From positions 18,285,189-18,349,188 of the forward strand of contig CM019708.1 of assembly GCA_009760885.1 (NCBI GenBank): 64,000 nt of DNA. The letters are read 5' to 3'. Each line of letters opens with the position of its first letter. Position 1 is the stretch's first letter. Positions 46,199 through 57,075 of the stretch are shown one piece after another. The position numbers and the translations under genes were made by a program. The notes under the pieces were generated by a model that saw only the letters and a list, made by a program, of their open reading frames with translations, did not search any database and was not told the origin of the DNA. Origin of the DNA: Achatina immaculata (Eukaryota; Mollusca; Gastropoda; Stylommatophora; Achatinidae).

Positions 46199-47107
46199 AC
46201 TGGAGGTACCAGAGATTAGATATACTGATGATAAAGTATTACTGTCCACAACACAAAAAGGAGTGGACAAACTAATTAAGTGAGTCCGTAAGAACAGCGT
46301 AGAGCAAAACCTCTATCTTAACGCGAAGAGAACTAAATTGATGACAACTGACAAAACAAATAAAGCTGCTGAAGTATTTATCAATGAGGAAAAATTGGAA
46401 GAGATGGAGCGTTTTGAATATCTTGGATCACTGCTAACTAATAATGGAGACACAGTGAGGGAAATTAAAGGAAGGATATCTTTCGCTCTTCACAAAATAA
46501 AACGAGGACATCTATCTCTCTTCAGAAAAATAAAACAACTAAAGGAGCTGTGGAGAGGAACAGAAAGATATACAAAAATAAGATTTTTAAGGGCATGCAT
46601 CTTTCCCATCGCAACATATGCCTGTGAGACCTGGACACTTAACAAAACAATTAAGAAACACATGCATGCCTTCGAATGTAAATGCTACAGAGGAGATCTT
46701 CAGATATCATGGACACAAAAAAGAACAAATATATCCATACCACAAAAACTTAATATTGAAGATGTTTGGCTAGTAAAGAGGATTAAACAGAGAGAACTTT
46801 AAAATACCGGACACATTAAACGTCATGATAATTTAGAGAAGGGTACATGATGGGAAAAAGAAAGAACGAACGAACGAACGAAGGAAGGAAGGAACTTTAT
46901 TTTCAGAGGGTTAAGAATTGAGCACGCAGGCCCGTCTATAACTCTGCCCTTTCTGAGAGGAAGACCATGGCGAAGATGGCTGCAAGATATCGTTGATAAT
47001 CTGCAAATGGATGCATCAGAAGCAGGGCATCCTGCTTGTAGCCGAGAGACCTACAGGAGAGCTGTTAGGGAGGCAAAGTTCCGCAAGGGACATGCAAGTG
47101 ACTGACT
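46199..47107 (+). mobile_element. LINE family A, interrupted by LINE B
   Basis: Starts just before the RT motif C region, where YADD has become YTDD, then continues through FEYLGSLLTNNGDT, FLRACIFPIATYACETWTL and VKRIKQREL in a 154-codon open frame (46338-46802). At 46865 the sequence after GKRK is broken by a LINE B piece (46865-46954). It resumes with RKTMAKMAARY... (frameshifted) to the stop and a (GACT)n tail near 47096. Distinctive variants such as ALHKIKRGHLSLFRKIKQLK include a short internal duplication. Confidence 0.92.
46865..46954 (-). mobile_element. LINE family B 3' end nested in LINE A
   Basis: A 90-base piece: the AACG/AAGG-type tail (46865-46891) and, on the minus strand, the conserved 3' untranslated stretch around GGGCAGAGTTATAGACGGGC and TGCGTGCTCAATTCTTAACC. 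It matches the ends of B copies at 49698, 56058 and 57068. It interrupts the basic GRPRRRW codons of the A copy. Confidence 0.85.
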
Positions 47108-48512
47108 GGCCGAGGAAGTTTTCGATCTTCTCTCATGACGAGAAAGTTTGACTGTTTTGTTACAAGTATTATCTACTTTCGTTGTTCTTAAACTTCTCTA
47201 ACAGATCCTCATCATTTGTTTTTCTGGCCGTCCATGGCATTTGTTGCGTCTACCTTTTGTTTAATTAATCATATCAATTGTCATTAAAAAACGGTGTAAC
47301 TTTTTAATTTTTTAATTGTACACATTTTATTTGCGCATGTCCGGTGACCTGTTATAGTTCCGTCAGAAGCATGCCCAACAAGCAAGTGAAAATATGTGTT
47401 TTGATGGAGTAACTGCAATATTTTGTGTGATTTCTGAAGCATATGGACATGCCCCACGACCAGACCACTGTTCTTGAATGTGCCCCAAGTAGATTTTTAC
47501 CATAAAACGGACTGAAGAAGTAGTTAGAAGGTTATTTCAGACATTACTGTACTGTGTATGCCACATACTATGACACGACGAGATTGGATGAAGCTACAGG
47601 TAGATCTAGACATCGCCGATAGTAAATATTGCACCTCTAGACCTACCCGATAGTAAGTAGGACACAATTATCACCAAAATCATCATACTACTTTTTTTTT
47701 TCCTGAAAAAACTCTTCATTCTTACTTTTACAGCTATTTTGATGCATAATATGTATACTTATATGTGGAAATACTTTATTACATTCAATTTTACAGCGGT
47801 ACCCCTTATGCAGATCAAGACCCGCTCTTTTAATTTGGCACAAACGGAACCTCGGCATTTTTTTACCTGCGGCACGGAAAGAGTACTAAAACTAAAAACT
47901 AGCTAGTACAGCATAAAATGCTTCACTGAAAAGGCGTGGGTGTTTGATAAAGGAAACAATTTGATATTTTCTGTTTAACCTATGCCTTGAAGTCCCTGTT
48001 CTCTTTCAGTTGTCGGGCAATATTGCCATTCCTGGAAGTTGTGCCTTTCTTGTGTATGCCATCAGCGTTTCTATCGGGCCAATAGTTGTCGCTTTCCGTG
48101 CTTCCAGGTACTGAGGTAGCCCTTGCATTATGTGTCTAGAGTACCAGCGGGTAATACGGTAGCCCATGTTTGTTTTTTTAAGCAACGATTATTCTAATTA
48201 CCGCGTGTGATAACAAGTGAAAAGTATCTCATCATAACCCAAGAGAATGTTACTGCGGAAATACAACTCAGTTCTCAATAACGGAGTGAGAGAGAGGCGT
48301 GCAAAGTAATGTAGTAGTAATACTGCAGCTGCTTGTTCTTAAGTAATACCGAATGTGTAGAAGAAAGAAAGGTGACAAATGAAAACTTTTCTTTCTCTAA
48401 AAGCAACTTCACTGAATGAGAGTTTTTCCATATCAATCGCCGAGTTTATTTCTTTTGTAAACTTTACGTTAAAGTTTTTCAAACGCATCGTATAATCCAG
48501 TTTTCTTGCCTG
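47108..48512. other. Unassigned sequence
   Basis: No gene or element recognised in about 1.4 kb. Confidence 0.45.
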
Positions 48513-48795
48513 GAGTACTTAGGACATCATATTAAGCTGGTTGGGCATTGTAGAAAGGTTGGAAGAGAACAGACACACGAAATCGATGTATATACAAGAG
48601 ATGAAGGAAACAAGACCGAAAGGTAGACTAAGACAGAGATGGAGAGACAACATAGAAGAGGATATGCAGGAAATTGGTGTCACCAACTGGAGAGAGAAGA
48701 TTAGGAAAAGAGAGGAATGAAGGCGAACGTTATCTGCAGCAATGAGCCTTAATGGCTCCGAAAGATGAAGGAGAAGAAGAAGAAGAAAAAGAGCA
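48513..48795 (+). mobile_element. LINE C-terminal fragment with (GAA)n tail
   Basis: Across a few frameshifts the plus strand reads YLGHHIKLVGHCRKVGREQT, then GRLRQRWRDNIEEDMQEIGV, then NWREKIRKREEWRRTLSAAM and a stop, followed by a GAAGAAGAA tail at 48772-48795. The order GR(x)RxRWxDNI...REEWRR is typical of RTE-like LINE ends. It is a separate family from A and C. Confidence 0.7.
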
Positions 48796-48802
48796 GTTAG
48801 GA

Positions 48803-49030
48803 CAGGGGTTCTCAGCCGGGAGGTAGGTGGCTCCACGTGCAGGAATGTTAAATCTAAGGAGAGGAAATTTTTTGAAGGGAGAAATTTGGAAGGAAGATTT
48901 TTTTTTCCTGGGAAAAAATAATATAAAAAGTGAAAATATCTTCCAATGGTGATTTAATGAGCAAAGGTGAATTCAAGGGCAACCTGGGTTGAAAAGAGAG
49001 GACTGGGACATCGGAAGTTGAGAAACACTG
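48803..49030. mobile_element. hAT-like MITE with 8-bp target duplication
   Basis: The left end CAGGGGTTCTCAGCC and right end AGTTGAGAAACACTG form imperfect terminal inverted repeats of the hAT type (CAG-x-G-x-TTCTCAAC). The flanks AGTTAGGA (48795-48802) and AGTTAGGT (49031-49038) match at 7 of 8 positions, the duplication length of hAT transposases. At 228 bases with no transposase it is non-autonomous. The short open frame inside is AT-rich and not a gene. Confidence 0.8.
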
Positions 49031-49075
49031 AGTTAGGTTAGCCATCTTCTAGCGTCCTCTCTTGTAATCTTTAAC

Positions 49076-49210
49076 AGACTCCACCACCAGGCGGACTACG
49101 GCGATCCCTGCCCTGTTAGCCAGGAGGTACAAGGGAGAGATGGGAAGGGGTCTTGGTCAGTTATGTTTCGCTAGTCCTAACGCTAGCATGTCAGTTATGG
49201 ATGGCTGATT
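49076..49210. mobile_element. Dispersed repeat E, copy 4 (partial)
   Basis: Contains GACTACGGCGATCCCTGCCC, TGTTAGCCAGGAGGTAC, GGGTCTTGGTCAGTTATG and CATGTCAGTTATGGATGGC. It keeps the ancestral single-copy form of the region amplified at 29 kb: two near-identical 14-mers spaced exactly 34 bases apart. Confidence 0.75.
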
Positions 49211-49632
49211 TGGACGGAAACAAGAAATGAGGACCCATACTTACCTTTTAAGAATAACATTAAGGTGAAAGAGAGAACAAAAGAAAGAAAGAATGAGAGA
49301 GAAGTAGAGAGTGAGAAAGAGAGAGTAGATAATGCACACAGCATGAGCTGTCAATGCTGAAGGGTCACTGAATGACGATTAGCGCACGACAAAGTTTATA
49401 AACGTGCAATAAGGGGGAAAAAAAAGAGGAGAAAAAAGATTAGACCAACAAAAGCAGAGAGCTTAACTTGCGACGAGACTGCGATTCAGAGTTTTACTAA
49501 CAATTACAACTAAAAATTGGTTACGACTGTGATCACGTGCGCGAAAAAACAGTTCCACAGACGACAGAAATCAGCTCAGGGATTATGATAACGATACTGA
49601 GAAAAAATAGACAGTTTTCGGCTAAACTATTT
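49211..49632. other. Unassigned sequence
   Basis: Purine-rich patches (49260-49330); no gene supported. Confidence 0.45.
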
Positions 49633-49697
49633 CACTCATTCATTCCTCCAATCATTAGCGTGTCCCTTGCGGAACTTCGCCTCCCTAACAGCTCTCA
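49633..49697 (-). mobile_element. LINE family A 3' end (left part of split copy)
   Basis: Tail-type sequence (CACTCATTCATTCC) and the last codons of A on the minus strand (GTGTCCCTTGCGGAACTTCG, CTAACAGCTCTCA). Broken at 49697 by LINE B; the copy continues at 50752. Confidence 0.88.
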
Positions 49698-50448
49698 ACA
49701 CTTCGGCTCAGCACAGAAACATCACAGATAGAAAACGCTAGCGAGCACAGAACACTAGGTCTTATTATTGACCATCATCTGACCTTTAACTCTCATGTGC
49801 AAGGTCTAACAAAACTCACCGTACAAAAAGTATACCAGTTAGCCAAAATTAACCACTTCATCAGAAAAGACACAAGGAAGACATGCTACATATCACATAT
49901 ACACACACATTTAGACTATTGTTCAACAGTCTGGGATGGTTGCTCAGTGTCAAATACAAAGAGGCTTTGCTCACTCTAAAAGCAAGCAGTAAAGCTTATT
50001 AGTGACAAAGATCAAGCACAAACAACTAACCAGCACAAACGTATCAAAATACTGCCTCTTAAGAACAGGTTCTTCTTCAACAAAGTCAGGTTAGTACATC
50101 AAATTCTTTCACAGCATGCCCCGCCCTATCTATGGAATCTGTTTAAATTTAGCCCAAAGTGCAGCCAACGCTTGAACAACATATGTCTTCCAAAACCTAG
50201 ACTTGATCTTTACAAGAAAAGCTTTAGTTATTCTGCTGCTAATCTTTGGAATACCTTCCCATCCCGTATAAAAATATAAATTATACTCCTTTATACAGCT
50301 ACAAACTTTTCCAATATCTATTTGATGTCGACTACATGCGTCCATGAATCATAAAACTTAAAAGTTATCTTAGACTGCTTTTACAGACACTGAATACATT
50401 TAATTGTTTATTCTGAATAGTCCCGAAATTTTTGATTAGTACATAGTC

Positions 50449-50489
<41 letters not shown>

Positions 50490-50751
50490 CGTGTGTGTGT
50501 ACATGTGTGTGTAGTTACTTCTGTACTGAGTGAATGGATAAGAGCGAAACTTAAATGTTTTATTTTATGTCTCTCAGCTTCAGTGTTAATTATGTTTGTT
50601 ACATAACAACATATTGTAGAAATTCTGAAATAGAGTGAAAGATATGTGATAAAGAGCAGAATGTCAGACGGGCCTGCGTGCCCATTTCTTAACCCTTTTG
50701 AAATAAAGATCAATCAATCAATCAAAATAAAGATCAATCAATCAATCAATC
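49698..50751 (+). mobile_element. LINE family B, 1.05-kb copy nested in LINE A
   Basis: The C-terminal RT-associated region reads HTHLDYCSTVWDGCSVSNTK, KRIKILPLKNRFFFNKVRLV, ILSQHAPPYLWNLFK and RLDLYKKSFSYSAANLWN, with one stop after LCSL. This DYCSxVWxG...LPLxxRxxFxK...APxYLxxLF pattern is that of CR1/L2/Rex-type LINE polyproteins. A long 3' untranslated region follows, with a (TA)n(TG)n expansion at 50449-50512. It ends GAAATAAAGATCAATCAATC, and this terminal unit is itself repeated. The copy splits an A element. Confidence 0.92.
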
Positions 50752-51228
50752 TAAAAGGTCTCTCTCGTTTGTAAGCAAGATTCCCTGCTGCTGTTGCATC
50801 CGTTGGCAAATCATCAGCAATGTGTTGTTGCCATCTTTGCCATGGTCTTCCTCTCTTTTTCCAATTATGTACTCTTCTAATATTGTCTTCTCCAAACCCT
50901 TATGAAGTTAAATATGTCCAAAATACTTGATATTTCTCTGTTTAATCTTTGCTAACCAAACTTCTTCAATTCTTTTAGTATGGATATATTTGTTCCATTT
51001 TGTGTGTCCATGATATATGAAGGACTCTTTTATAGCAATTACATTCAAAGGCACCATTGTATTCCTCAGCTGTTTTGTTAAGTATCCAGGTCTTACAGGC
51101 ATGTGTTGCGATGGGAAAGATGCATGCCCTTAAAAATCTTATTTTTGTGGTTCTGTCTGTCCCTCATCACAGCTTCTTTAGTTGTTTTAGCTTCTGAAAT
51201 CTTCCTCCTTGTACTTCATTGTTAGTTA
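50752..51228 (-). mobile_element. LINE family A (middle part of split copy)
   Basis: Continuation of the A copy from 49633, covering on the minus strand the C-terminal region back to the FLRACIFPIAT block. Diverged (for example TRIEEVWLAKIKQRNIKYFG), suggesting an old copy. It runs into the 26-bp array at 51229. Confidence 0.88.
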
Positions 51229-51800
51229 GTAACTGTCCAAGATATTCAAAACTAGTAACGATCCAAGATATTCAAAACTAGTAACGATCCAAGATGTTCA
51301 AAACTAGTAACTATCCAAGATATTCAAAACTAGTAACTATACAACATATTCAAAACTAGTAACTATCCAAGATATTCAAAACTAGTAACTATCCAACATA
51401 TTCAAAACTAGTAACTATCCAAGATATTCAAAACTAGTAACTATCCAATATATTCAAAACTAGTAACTATCCAAGATATTCAAAACTAGTAACTATCCAA
51501 CATATTCAAAACTAGTAACGATCCAAGATATTCAAAACTAGTAACTATCCAACATATTCAAAACTAGTAACGATCCAAGATATTCAAAACTAGTAACTAT
51601 CCAAGATGTTCAAAACTAGTAACTATCCAAGATAATCAAAACTAGTAACGATCCAAGATATTCAAAACTAGTAACTATCCAAGATGTTCAAAACTAGTAA
51701 CTATCCAAGATATTCAAAACTAGTAACTATCCAAGATATTCAAAACTGGTAACGATCCAAGATATTCAAAACTAGTAACGATCCAAGATATTCAAAACGT
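51229..51800. repeat. 26-bp minisatellite, 22 units, inside LINE A coding region
   Basis: Unit AGTAACGATCCAAGATATTC + AAAACT. The reverse complement is the A coding sequence for the FEYLGSLL block (TTTGAATATCTTGGATC). The single-copy equivalent is visible in the copies at 14384, 17986, 20715 and 46199. The array lies at the place where that block belongs in the split copy, flanked by A sequence on both sides. Because 26 is not a multiple of three, it destroys the frame. Confidence 0.97.
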
Positions 51801-52255
51801 CCCACCTCTTCCAGTTTCTCCTAAATGATATATATTTCAGCTACCATACATGTTTTGTCATCAGTTTAGTTTTTTTTTTTTTTGCACTGTGATAAAGGTT
51901 TCACTCTTCGCTGTTTTTAAGGACTGACATAGTTAGTTTCTCCATTCCTTTTTGTGTTGTGGACAGTAATACTGTGTCATCAGCATAACTAATCTCTGGT
52001 ATTTTATAACTACCAATTTTTAATGACATCATAATGTTCTTTTTCTACAACTTCTCTGACATTCCTTATTAGATTTTCAGTATGTAAGTGAAATAAGTAA
52101 GAAGACAGTATACATCCCTGACAGACCCCTTGTTTTATGTCAAAACAATCTGCTGTCTCACCATTTATTCTTACTACTGCCTGCTGGTCTAAATACAGCA
52201 TTGTTTCTAGCTGTGTCACATGCGTTTGAAATCCCATTTTTTAAATCAACTATAA
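51801..52255 (-). mobile_element. LINE family A (5'-most part of split copy, RT core)
   Basis: On the minus strand: MGFQTHVTQLETMLYLDQQA, AVVRINGETADCFDIKQGVC and GCILSSYLFHLHTENLIRN, then a frameshift and the SYADDTVLLS motif C. It contains the RT domain between motifs A and C. Truncated at the right, near 52255, before motif A. Confidence 0.9.
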
Positions 52256-53223
52256 TGTATTATATAAGAAATATAAACCATAGTGAGCATATTCATCATA
52301 AAAGCACAAATGGGATTTGAAAAAGCAGCTACATACGTAGTTCCTTTTTCAGGAAACAAAATATTGCGACAAACCTACGATGTAAGTTCTGTAGATAATT
52401 ACCCGGCGTCAAAAAGGACAATGTTTGAATATGCTTTTCAGCCCGGCGAATTTAAACACGTCCTAACTTGTCGCTATATTTAGATATATTATCATTCGTG
52501 TTCTAAGAGATCATTTTTTTTCCTGTTCTGTAATGATAAATGTCATCCTGCCCTCCGTTGAGAAACATCCTGTTCTTCCTCTCCATCTCTGCACGCTCTC
52601 GGGCAAAACTTGGTCCGCTCATCAAGCTCTTTTCTTTCACCTCCACAGTGGGGGGAGGGAGGGGGAGGGACGCCTCACCGTCATATTATCTCCTTACTCC
52701 GGGCCAGCAAAAGGGAGATACCTTCTCAAGACATAAAAAATCCTTAGAACATAAACTCCCAAAGGAAACTGTTTCTTATCGTGATCTTAGCCGGCAAAAT
52801 GGGCGTCCAGAAATTACCCGACAGTGCGTTCTGAAGCGTGGTGTATGTGAATAATATGGAGAAAATATATTATTTCGACTGCCCGCGGCTACATTTATGT
52901 CCCTCTCACAATTACCTCCTTACTTATCCAATCGTGGCCGAGTGTGCCAAATGCGAAACCAGCGCCATCACATCACAGGCAGATCTGAAAGCGCGCTGTG
53001 GTGGAAATCCACACATCCCTTGAAGCAATCGCTTGATACTTCCGTGCGTACGCGCGTGAAAATAGCAAGTGATGTAAACATGTTGAATTACCGTTAGTAC
53101 CCCTCCCCCCCCCTTCCCACTGCGCTTATAACTTTCACATACCGCACAAAAGTGATGGTAATACTGAATTATCTATCACGCTTTAATCAGTAATACTTAA
53201 ACTATGATTGTTAAATGTAAATC
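52256..53223. other. Unassigned sequence
   Basis: No element recognised. GC content rises at 52540-53050, with several short open frames (52540-52854, 52838-53023), none with a known domain. C-run at 53103-53113. Confidence 0.4.
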
Positions 53224-53720
53224 CTGGTGAGATATGTTTAAATTCCTACTGGCAATGTGTACTTGTTAGTCGATAGTGCTTAAATTCTTGTTAGCAATAT
53301 GTACATGTTAGTCGGTAGTGCTTAAATTCTTGTTAGCAATATGTACATGTTTGTCGGTAGTGCTTAAATTCTTGTTAGCAATATGTACATGTTAGTCGGT
53401 AGTGCTTAAATTCTTGTTAGCAATATGTACATGTTAGTCGGTAGTGCTTTAATTCTTGTTAGCAATATGTACATGTTAGTCGGTAGTGCTTAAATTTTTG
53501 TTAGCAATATGTACATGTTAATAGATAATGCTTAAATTCTTGTTAGCAATATGTACATGTTAATAGATAATGCTTAAATTCTTGTTAGCAATATGTACAT
53601 GTTAGTAGATAATGCTTAAATTCTTGTTAGCAATATGTACATGTTAGTCGGTAGTGCTTAAATTCGTATTGGCAATATTTAAATTCTAGTGGATAATGGT
53701 TAAAATTAAATATTCTTATC
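53224..53720. repeat. 42-bp minisatellite, about 11-12 units
   Basis: Unit CTTAAATTCTTGTTAGCAAT + ATGTACATGTTAGTCGGTAGTG. Two to three adjacent units share AATAGATAATG instead of CGGTAGTG; the ends are degenerate. Confidence 0.95.
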
Positions 53721-53846
53721 GGCAATATTTAAACTAAAACGAGTAATGTTTAAAAACTTACAAAAAAAAAAGAAATTTTCAACAAGTAGAAGGTGCTGAA
53801 TAAAGCAAAACAGATAAATAAGAACGTCCTACATACAATATCCGGC

Positions 53847-54107
53847 TAGAGTAGTGGTTAGCGCACTCGTCTAGCAACCGAATGGTCGAGGGTTCAAATC
53901 CCCAGCTGAGGGGGATTTTGTTTTCCGGCCAACAAGGCCCCGAGGTCGACCCAGCCTTGTAAAATTGGAACCAGAGAAAGTCTTGGAAGGAAAGGCAAGG
54001 AGGAAAGGAACTGGCCCACCCTACCTCATAGGCTGATGGCCCAGCATAATGAGGTCTCTAACTCTTGAACCCCTACGGCATTTGCTATGGGACTACCTTT
54101 AGCTTAT
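53847..54107 (+). mobile_element. tRNA-derived SINE, family S1 (second 3' type)
   Basis: The head has A box TAGAGTAGTGG, then AGCAACCGAATGGTCGAGG and B box GGTTCAAATCC. The middle shares GGGGATTTTG, CAAGGCCCCGAGGTCGACC and ACCAGAGAAAG with the copy at 17558. The last third (CATAGGCTGATGGCCCAGCA, TGAACCCCTACGGCATTTGC) differs from that copy but matches 61639-61911. The 3' end runs into (TA)n. Confidence 0.85.
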
Positions 54108-55175
54108 ATATATATATGCTTTATACTTAGTTTTAAAACGTATACACATGTTTATTTCATGCAATTGTATATACATATATGTCCTACATCGATCAAAATT
54201 CAGCGCATAATTTTGTGAAGCTTGTGACAGAGAGCTAATAACTTTAACTAAATGTCCTAAGCCCACACAAAAATTGTATAATAAAAATATGGCATGTTTC
54301 ACAAGGACGTGAAGCAAAGTATGTGTTTATGGTGTATGATAGCTTAAAAGTTTATATTTTATATTATATATTTTTATGTATATGTGTGCTTATTTAATAT
54401 ATATATGTATATATATATTTATATATTATAAATGTTATATACTAAAAAAGAACAGAACAAAACCATTCACATGCAGTTATTTTATCTGTAAGTCTTCTTA
54501 TGCCCCCTCCCCAAAGCCAGGGGAAAAGGTTGCTCGATGCCAAGAACCTGTCAATATTGTCATATGTATTATAATGATTCTTTGTTAAATGCATTAAAAT
54601 TGCCATATCCAAACTTGTGTATCTAACTGTGCAACTTTCTTGCTGTCGCAATGTGTTTTGTGTGTGTGTGTGTGTGTACTTTATGCGCTGTAGAATATGC
54701 AAACTGACTACACTTGAGTGACCACTCTTTGGTTTTGAGATTACACTATGTTATTGTATCTCGTCTGTACTATTGTACGAGTATTACTGTAACAAATTAT
54801 ACTTGTTTTGTGATTATATTTGTTTTAGGATGATGTTTGTTTTGTTATTATGTTTTTTTTTCCTTTTACGTGACCGTAAACTCAAGAGTTGGCACATCTA
54901 CTGAGAGAGTATCATATTTCTTCTCCTGTAATTGAGCATGCAATCCTATGGCTGTGTACAGTCCAAAGTTTTCACATAGCAAGCAGATATTCTCCGTTGT
55001 CAGATGTAATTCCTAACAAAAAATGACGAATACTGTACTTATATATATATAAGCTAGAGAATTGTTAAAATACATCTTATCGTATACAGTTTGTTACTAG
55101 TTTTCCAGTGCACCAAGGGGAAAAGGGGTTTTTATGATTTGAGGCTAAAGGGTTTGGAAAGTTATGACAGAATAG
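54108..55175. other. Unassigned; (TA)n and (TG)n tracts
   Basis: (TA)n-rich stretches at 54103-54117 and 54395-54430, (TG)n at 54657-54677, T-runs near 54850. No gene supported. Confidence 0.45.
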
Positions 55176-55520
55176 TTGACCACGGTGCCCGCTGACCGAG
55201 TATTTTGTTTTAATTGGCCTGATGCGTTTATCTTGTGGGCTTGGAGACCTGTTACGGAGGCAACACTTCAGTCCATGACTGGAGCCACAAAACAAGCGGT
55301 TTACAGTGCGTCCTTTGCAGACTACCGCAACAGGGACTATGGCGATCCCTGCCCCGTTGGCTTGGCTGGGCCTGTTACGGGGGGGGGGGGTATCAACGGA
55401 GAGATGGGACATGGTTTTGGTCAGCTAGGCCTCGCCAACTCTGGCACTGGCATGTCGGCTCTGGATCGCCGAGTGTCAAACCAGACAGCGTCTTCACCAA
55501 CCATCCCCCCCCCCAAACTA
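55176..55520. mobile_element. Dispersed repeat E, copy 5
   Basis: Contains CAGTCCATGACTGGAGCCAC, GGGACTATGGCGATCCCTGC, CGTTGGCTTGGCTGGGCCTG, GGAGAGATGGGACATGG, GGTCAGCTAGGCCTCGCC, GGCATGTCGGCTCTGGATCG and CAAACCAGACAGCGTCTTC in the E order. A G-run interrupts it at 55379-55389. Two overlapping open frames (55176-55595, 55235-55606) are not conserved in other E copies, so I do not call a gene. Confidence 0.75.
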
Positions 55521-56045
55521 CTCAACCTTTCCTCCCACCCCCAAGTTTTGTTACAGGAGAATTTACATATACCTTGTCACCGAAAGGCGCTGTAGAAGTT
55601 TGCTAAAACACTTGTTTCTTCAGGAAGTCACAGATCATCATCATCATCATCATCATCTTTCTGTGCTGTCTCCCTAGTGAAGGTAGACTACGATGCTCCT
55701 CATCCAACGTGGCCTATCCTCTGTTGTGACAGGGCATCGAGCCATCATGAATCCAGTTCCACCTCAACTTATGTGGTGGACGCCAACATGAATCCAGTTT
55801 CACCTCAACTTATGTTGTGGACGCCAACATGATTTATTCTCCCCTCATAGTCTTTCTCCTTCAACCTTTTCCCCTGGAATATAACTGTTATTGTTTATTA
55901 TAGCTCTTCATATGGCCACATTATTTTAACTGAGTTTTCTAAAGTTTTTCATTCATTATTTCTCAGTATTGTTAAAATCATATTTTGTGCGTGAGTGCGC
56001 ATATTTTAGGGAGGGCAGGAAGGAAGAGGAGGATGAGTTGAGAAA
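55521..56045. other. Unassigned; (ATC)n and a possible LINE end
   Basis: An (ATC)n at 55634-55658 is followed by minus-strand sequence that could be a LINE 3' end. A 54-base segment is repeated in tandem at about 55748-55836 (CATGAATCCAGTT... ACGCCAACATGA). No clear motif. Confidence 0.35.
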
Positions 56046-56055
56046 GACAGAGAGA

Positions 56056-56057
<2 letters not shown>

Positions 56058-56094
<37 letters not shown>

Positions 56095-56915
56095 CTTTAT
56101 TTCAAAAGGGTTAAGAATTGGGCACGCAGGCCCGCCTGACATTCTGCCCTTTATCATACATCTTTCACTCTATTCCAGACATTCTACAAATATGCTGTTC
56201 ATATAACAAACATAACTAACACTGAAGCTGAGAGACATAAAATAAAATATAACATTTACGTTTCGCTCTTAAACATTCACTCAGTACAGAAGTAACTACA
56301 TACATTATAAATGACTATCTACTAAACAACATTTTCGGGACTATTCAGAAAACAATTAATTTTATTCGGTGTCTGTAAGTGCAGCTTAAGATAACTTTTA
56401 AGTTTTATAATTCATGGAGGCATGTAGTCGACATCAAATAGATATTGGGAAAGCTTGTAGTTGTAGGAAGGAGTATAATTTATATTTTTTATATAGGATG
56501 GGAGGGTATTCCAAAGATGAGCAGCAGAATAACTAAAGCTTTTCTTGTAAAGATCAAGTCTAGGTTTTGGAAGACATATGTTGTTCAAGCGTTGGCTGCA
56601 CTTTGGGTTAAATTTAAACAGGTTCCATAGATAAGGCGGGGCATGCCGTGAAAGAATTTGATGTACTAACTTGGCCTTGTTGAAGAGGAACCTGTTCTTA
56701 AGAGGTAGTATTTTGATACGTTTGTGATGATTAGTTGATTGTGCTTGATCTTTGTCACTAATAAGCTTTACTGCTCGCTTTTGGAGAGAGCAAAGCCTTT
56801 TTGTATTTGACACTGAGCAACCATCCCAAACTGTTGAGCAGTAGTCTAAATGTGTTTGTATATGAGCTATGTAGTATGTCTTCCTAGTGTCTTGATCTAT
56901 GAAGTGCTTAATTAG
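56058..56915 (-). mobile_element. LINE family B, best-preserved C-terminus
   Basis: Minus-strand copy with the ATCA-type tail at 56058-56094, the AAATAAAGATC terminus, a long 3' untranslated region and an unbroken frame. The frame runs from about 56900 (HIQTHLDYCSTVWDGCS) through LPLKNRFLFNKAKLVHQIL and HAPPYLWNLFKFNPK to LFDVDYMPP and a stop at 56412. It is about 850 bases long and 5'-truncated into GA repeats. No internal stop, so this is likely the youngest B copy here. Confidence 0.93.
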
Positions 56916-56919
56916 GAAT

Positions 56920-56925
<6 letters not shown>

Positions 56926-56957
<32 letters not shown>

Positions 56958-57075
56958 TGAAAGAGACAGAGAGAAAGAGAGAAAGATTCAAAGAGAGAGA
57001 CAGAGAAAGAGAGAGACAGAGAAAGAGACAGAAAGAGACAGAAAGAGAGAGAGAGAGAGAGGAAGAGACAGAGAA
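56926..57075. repeat. GA-rich microsatellite
   Basis: GAGA/GACAGA/GAAAGA repeat between two B copies. Confidence 0.92.

Noticed and set aside
55176..55606. Two overlapping frames of 139 and 123 codons
   Set aside because: They overlie repeat E, and neither frame is kept in the other E copies, so the openness is likely accidental.
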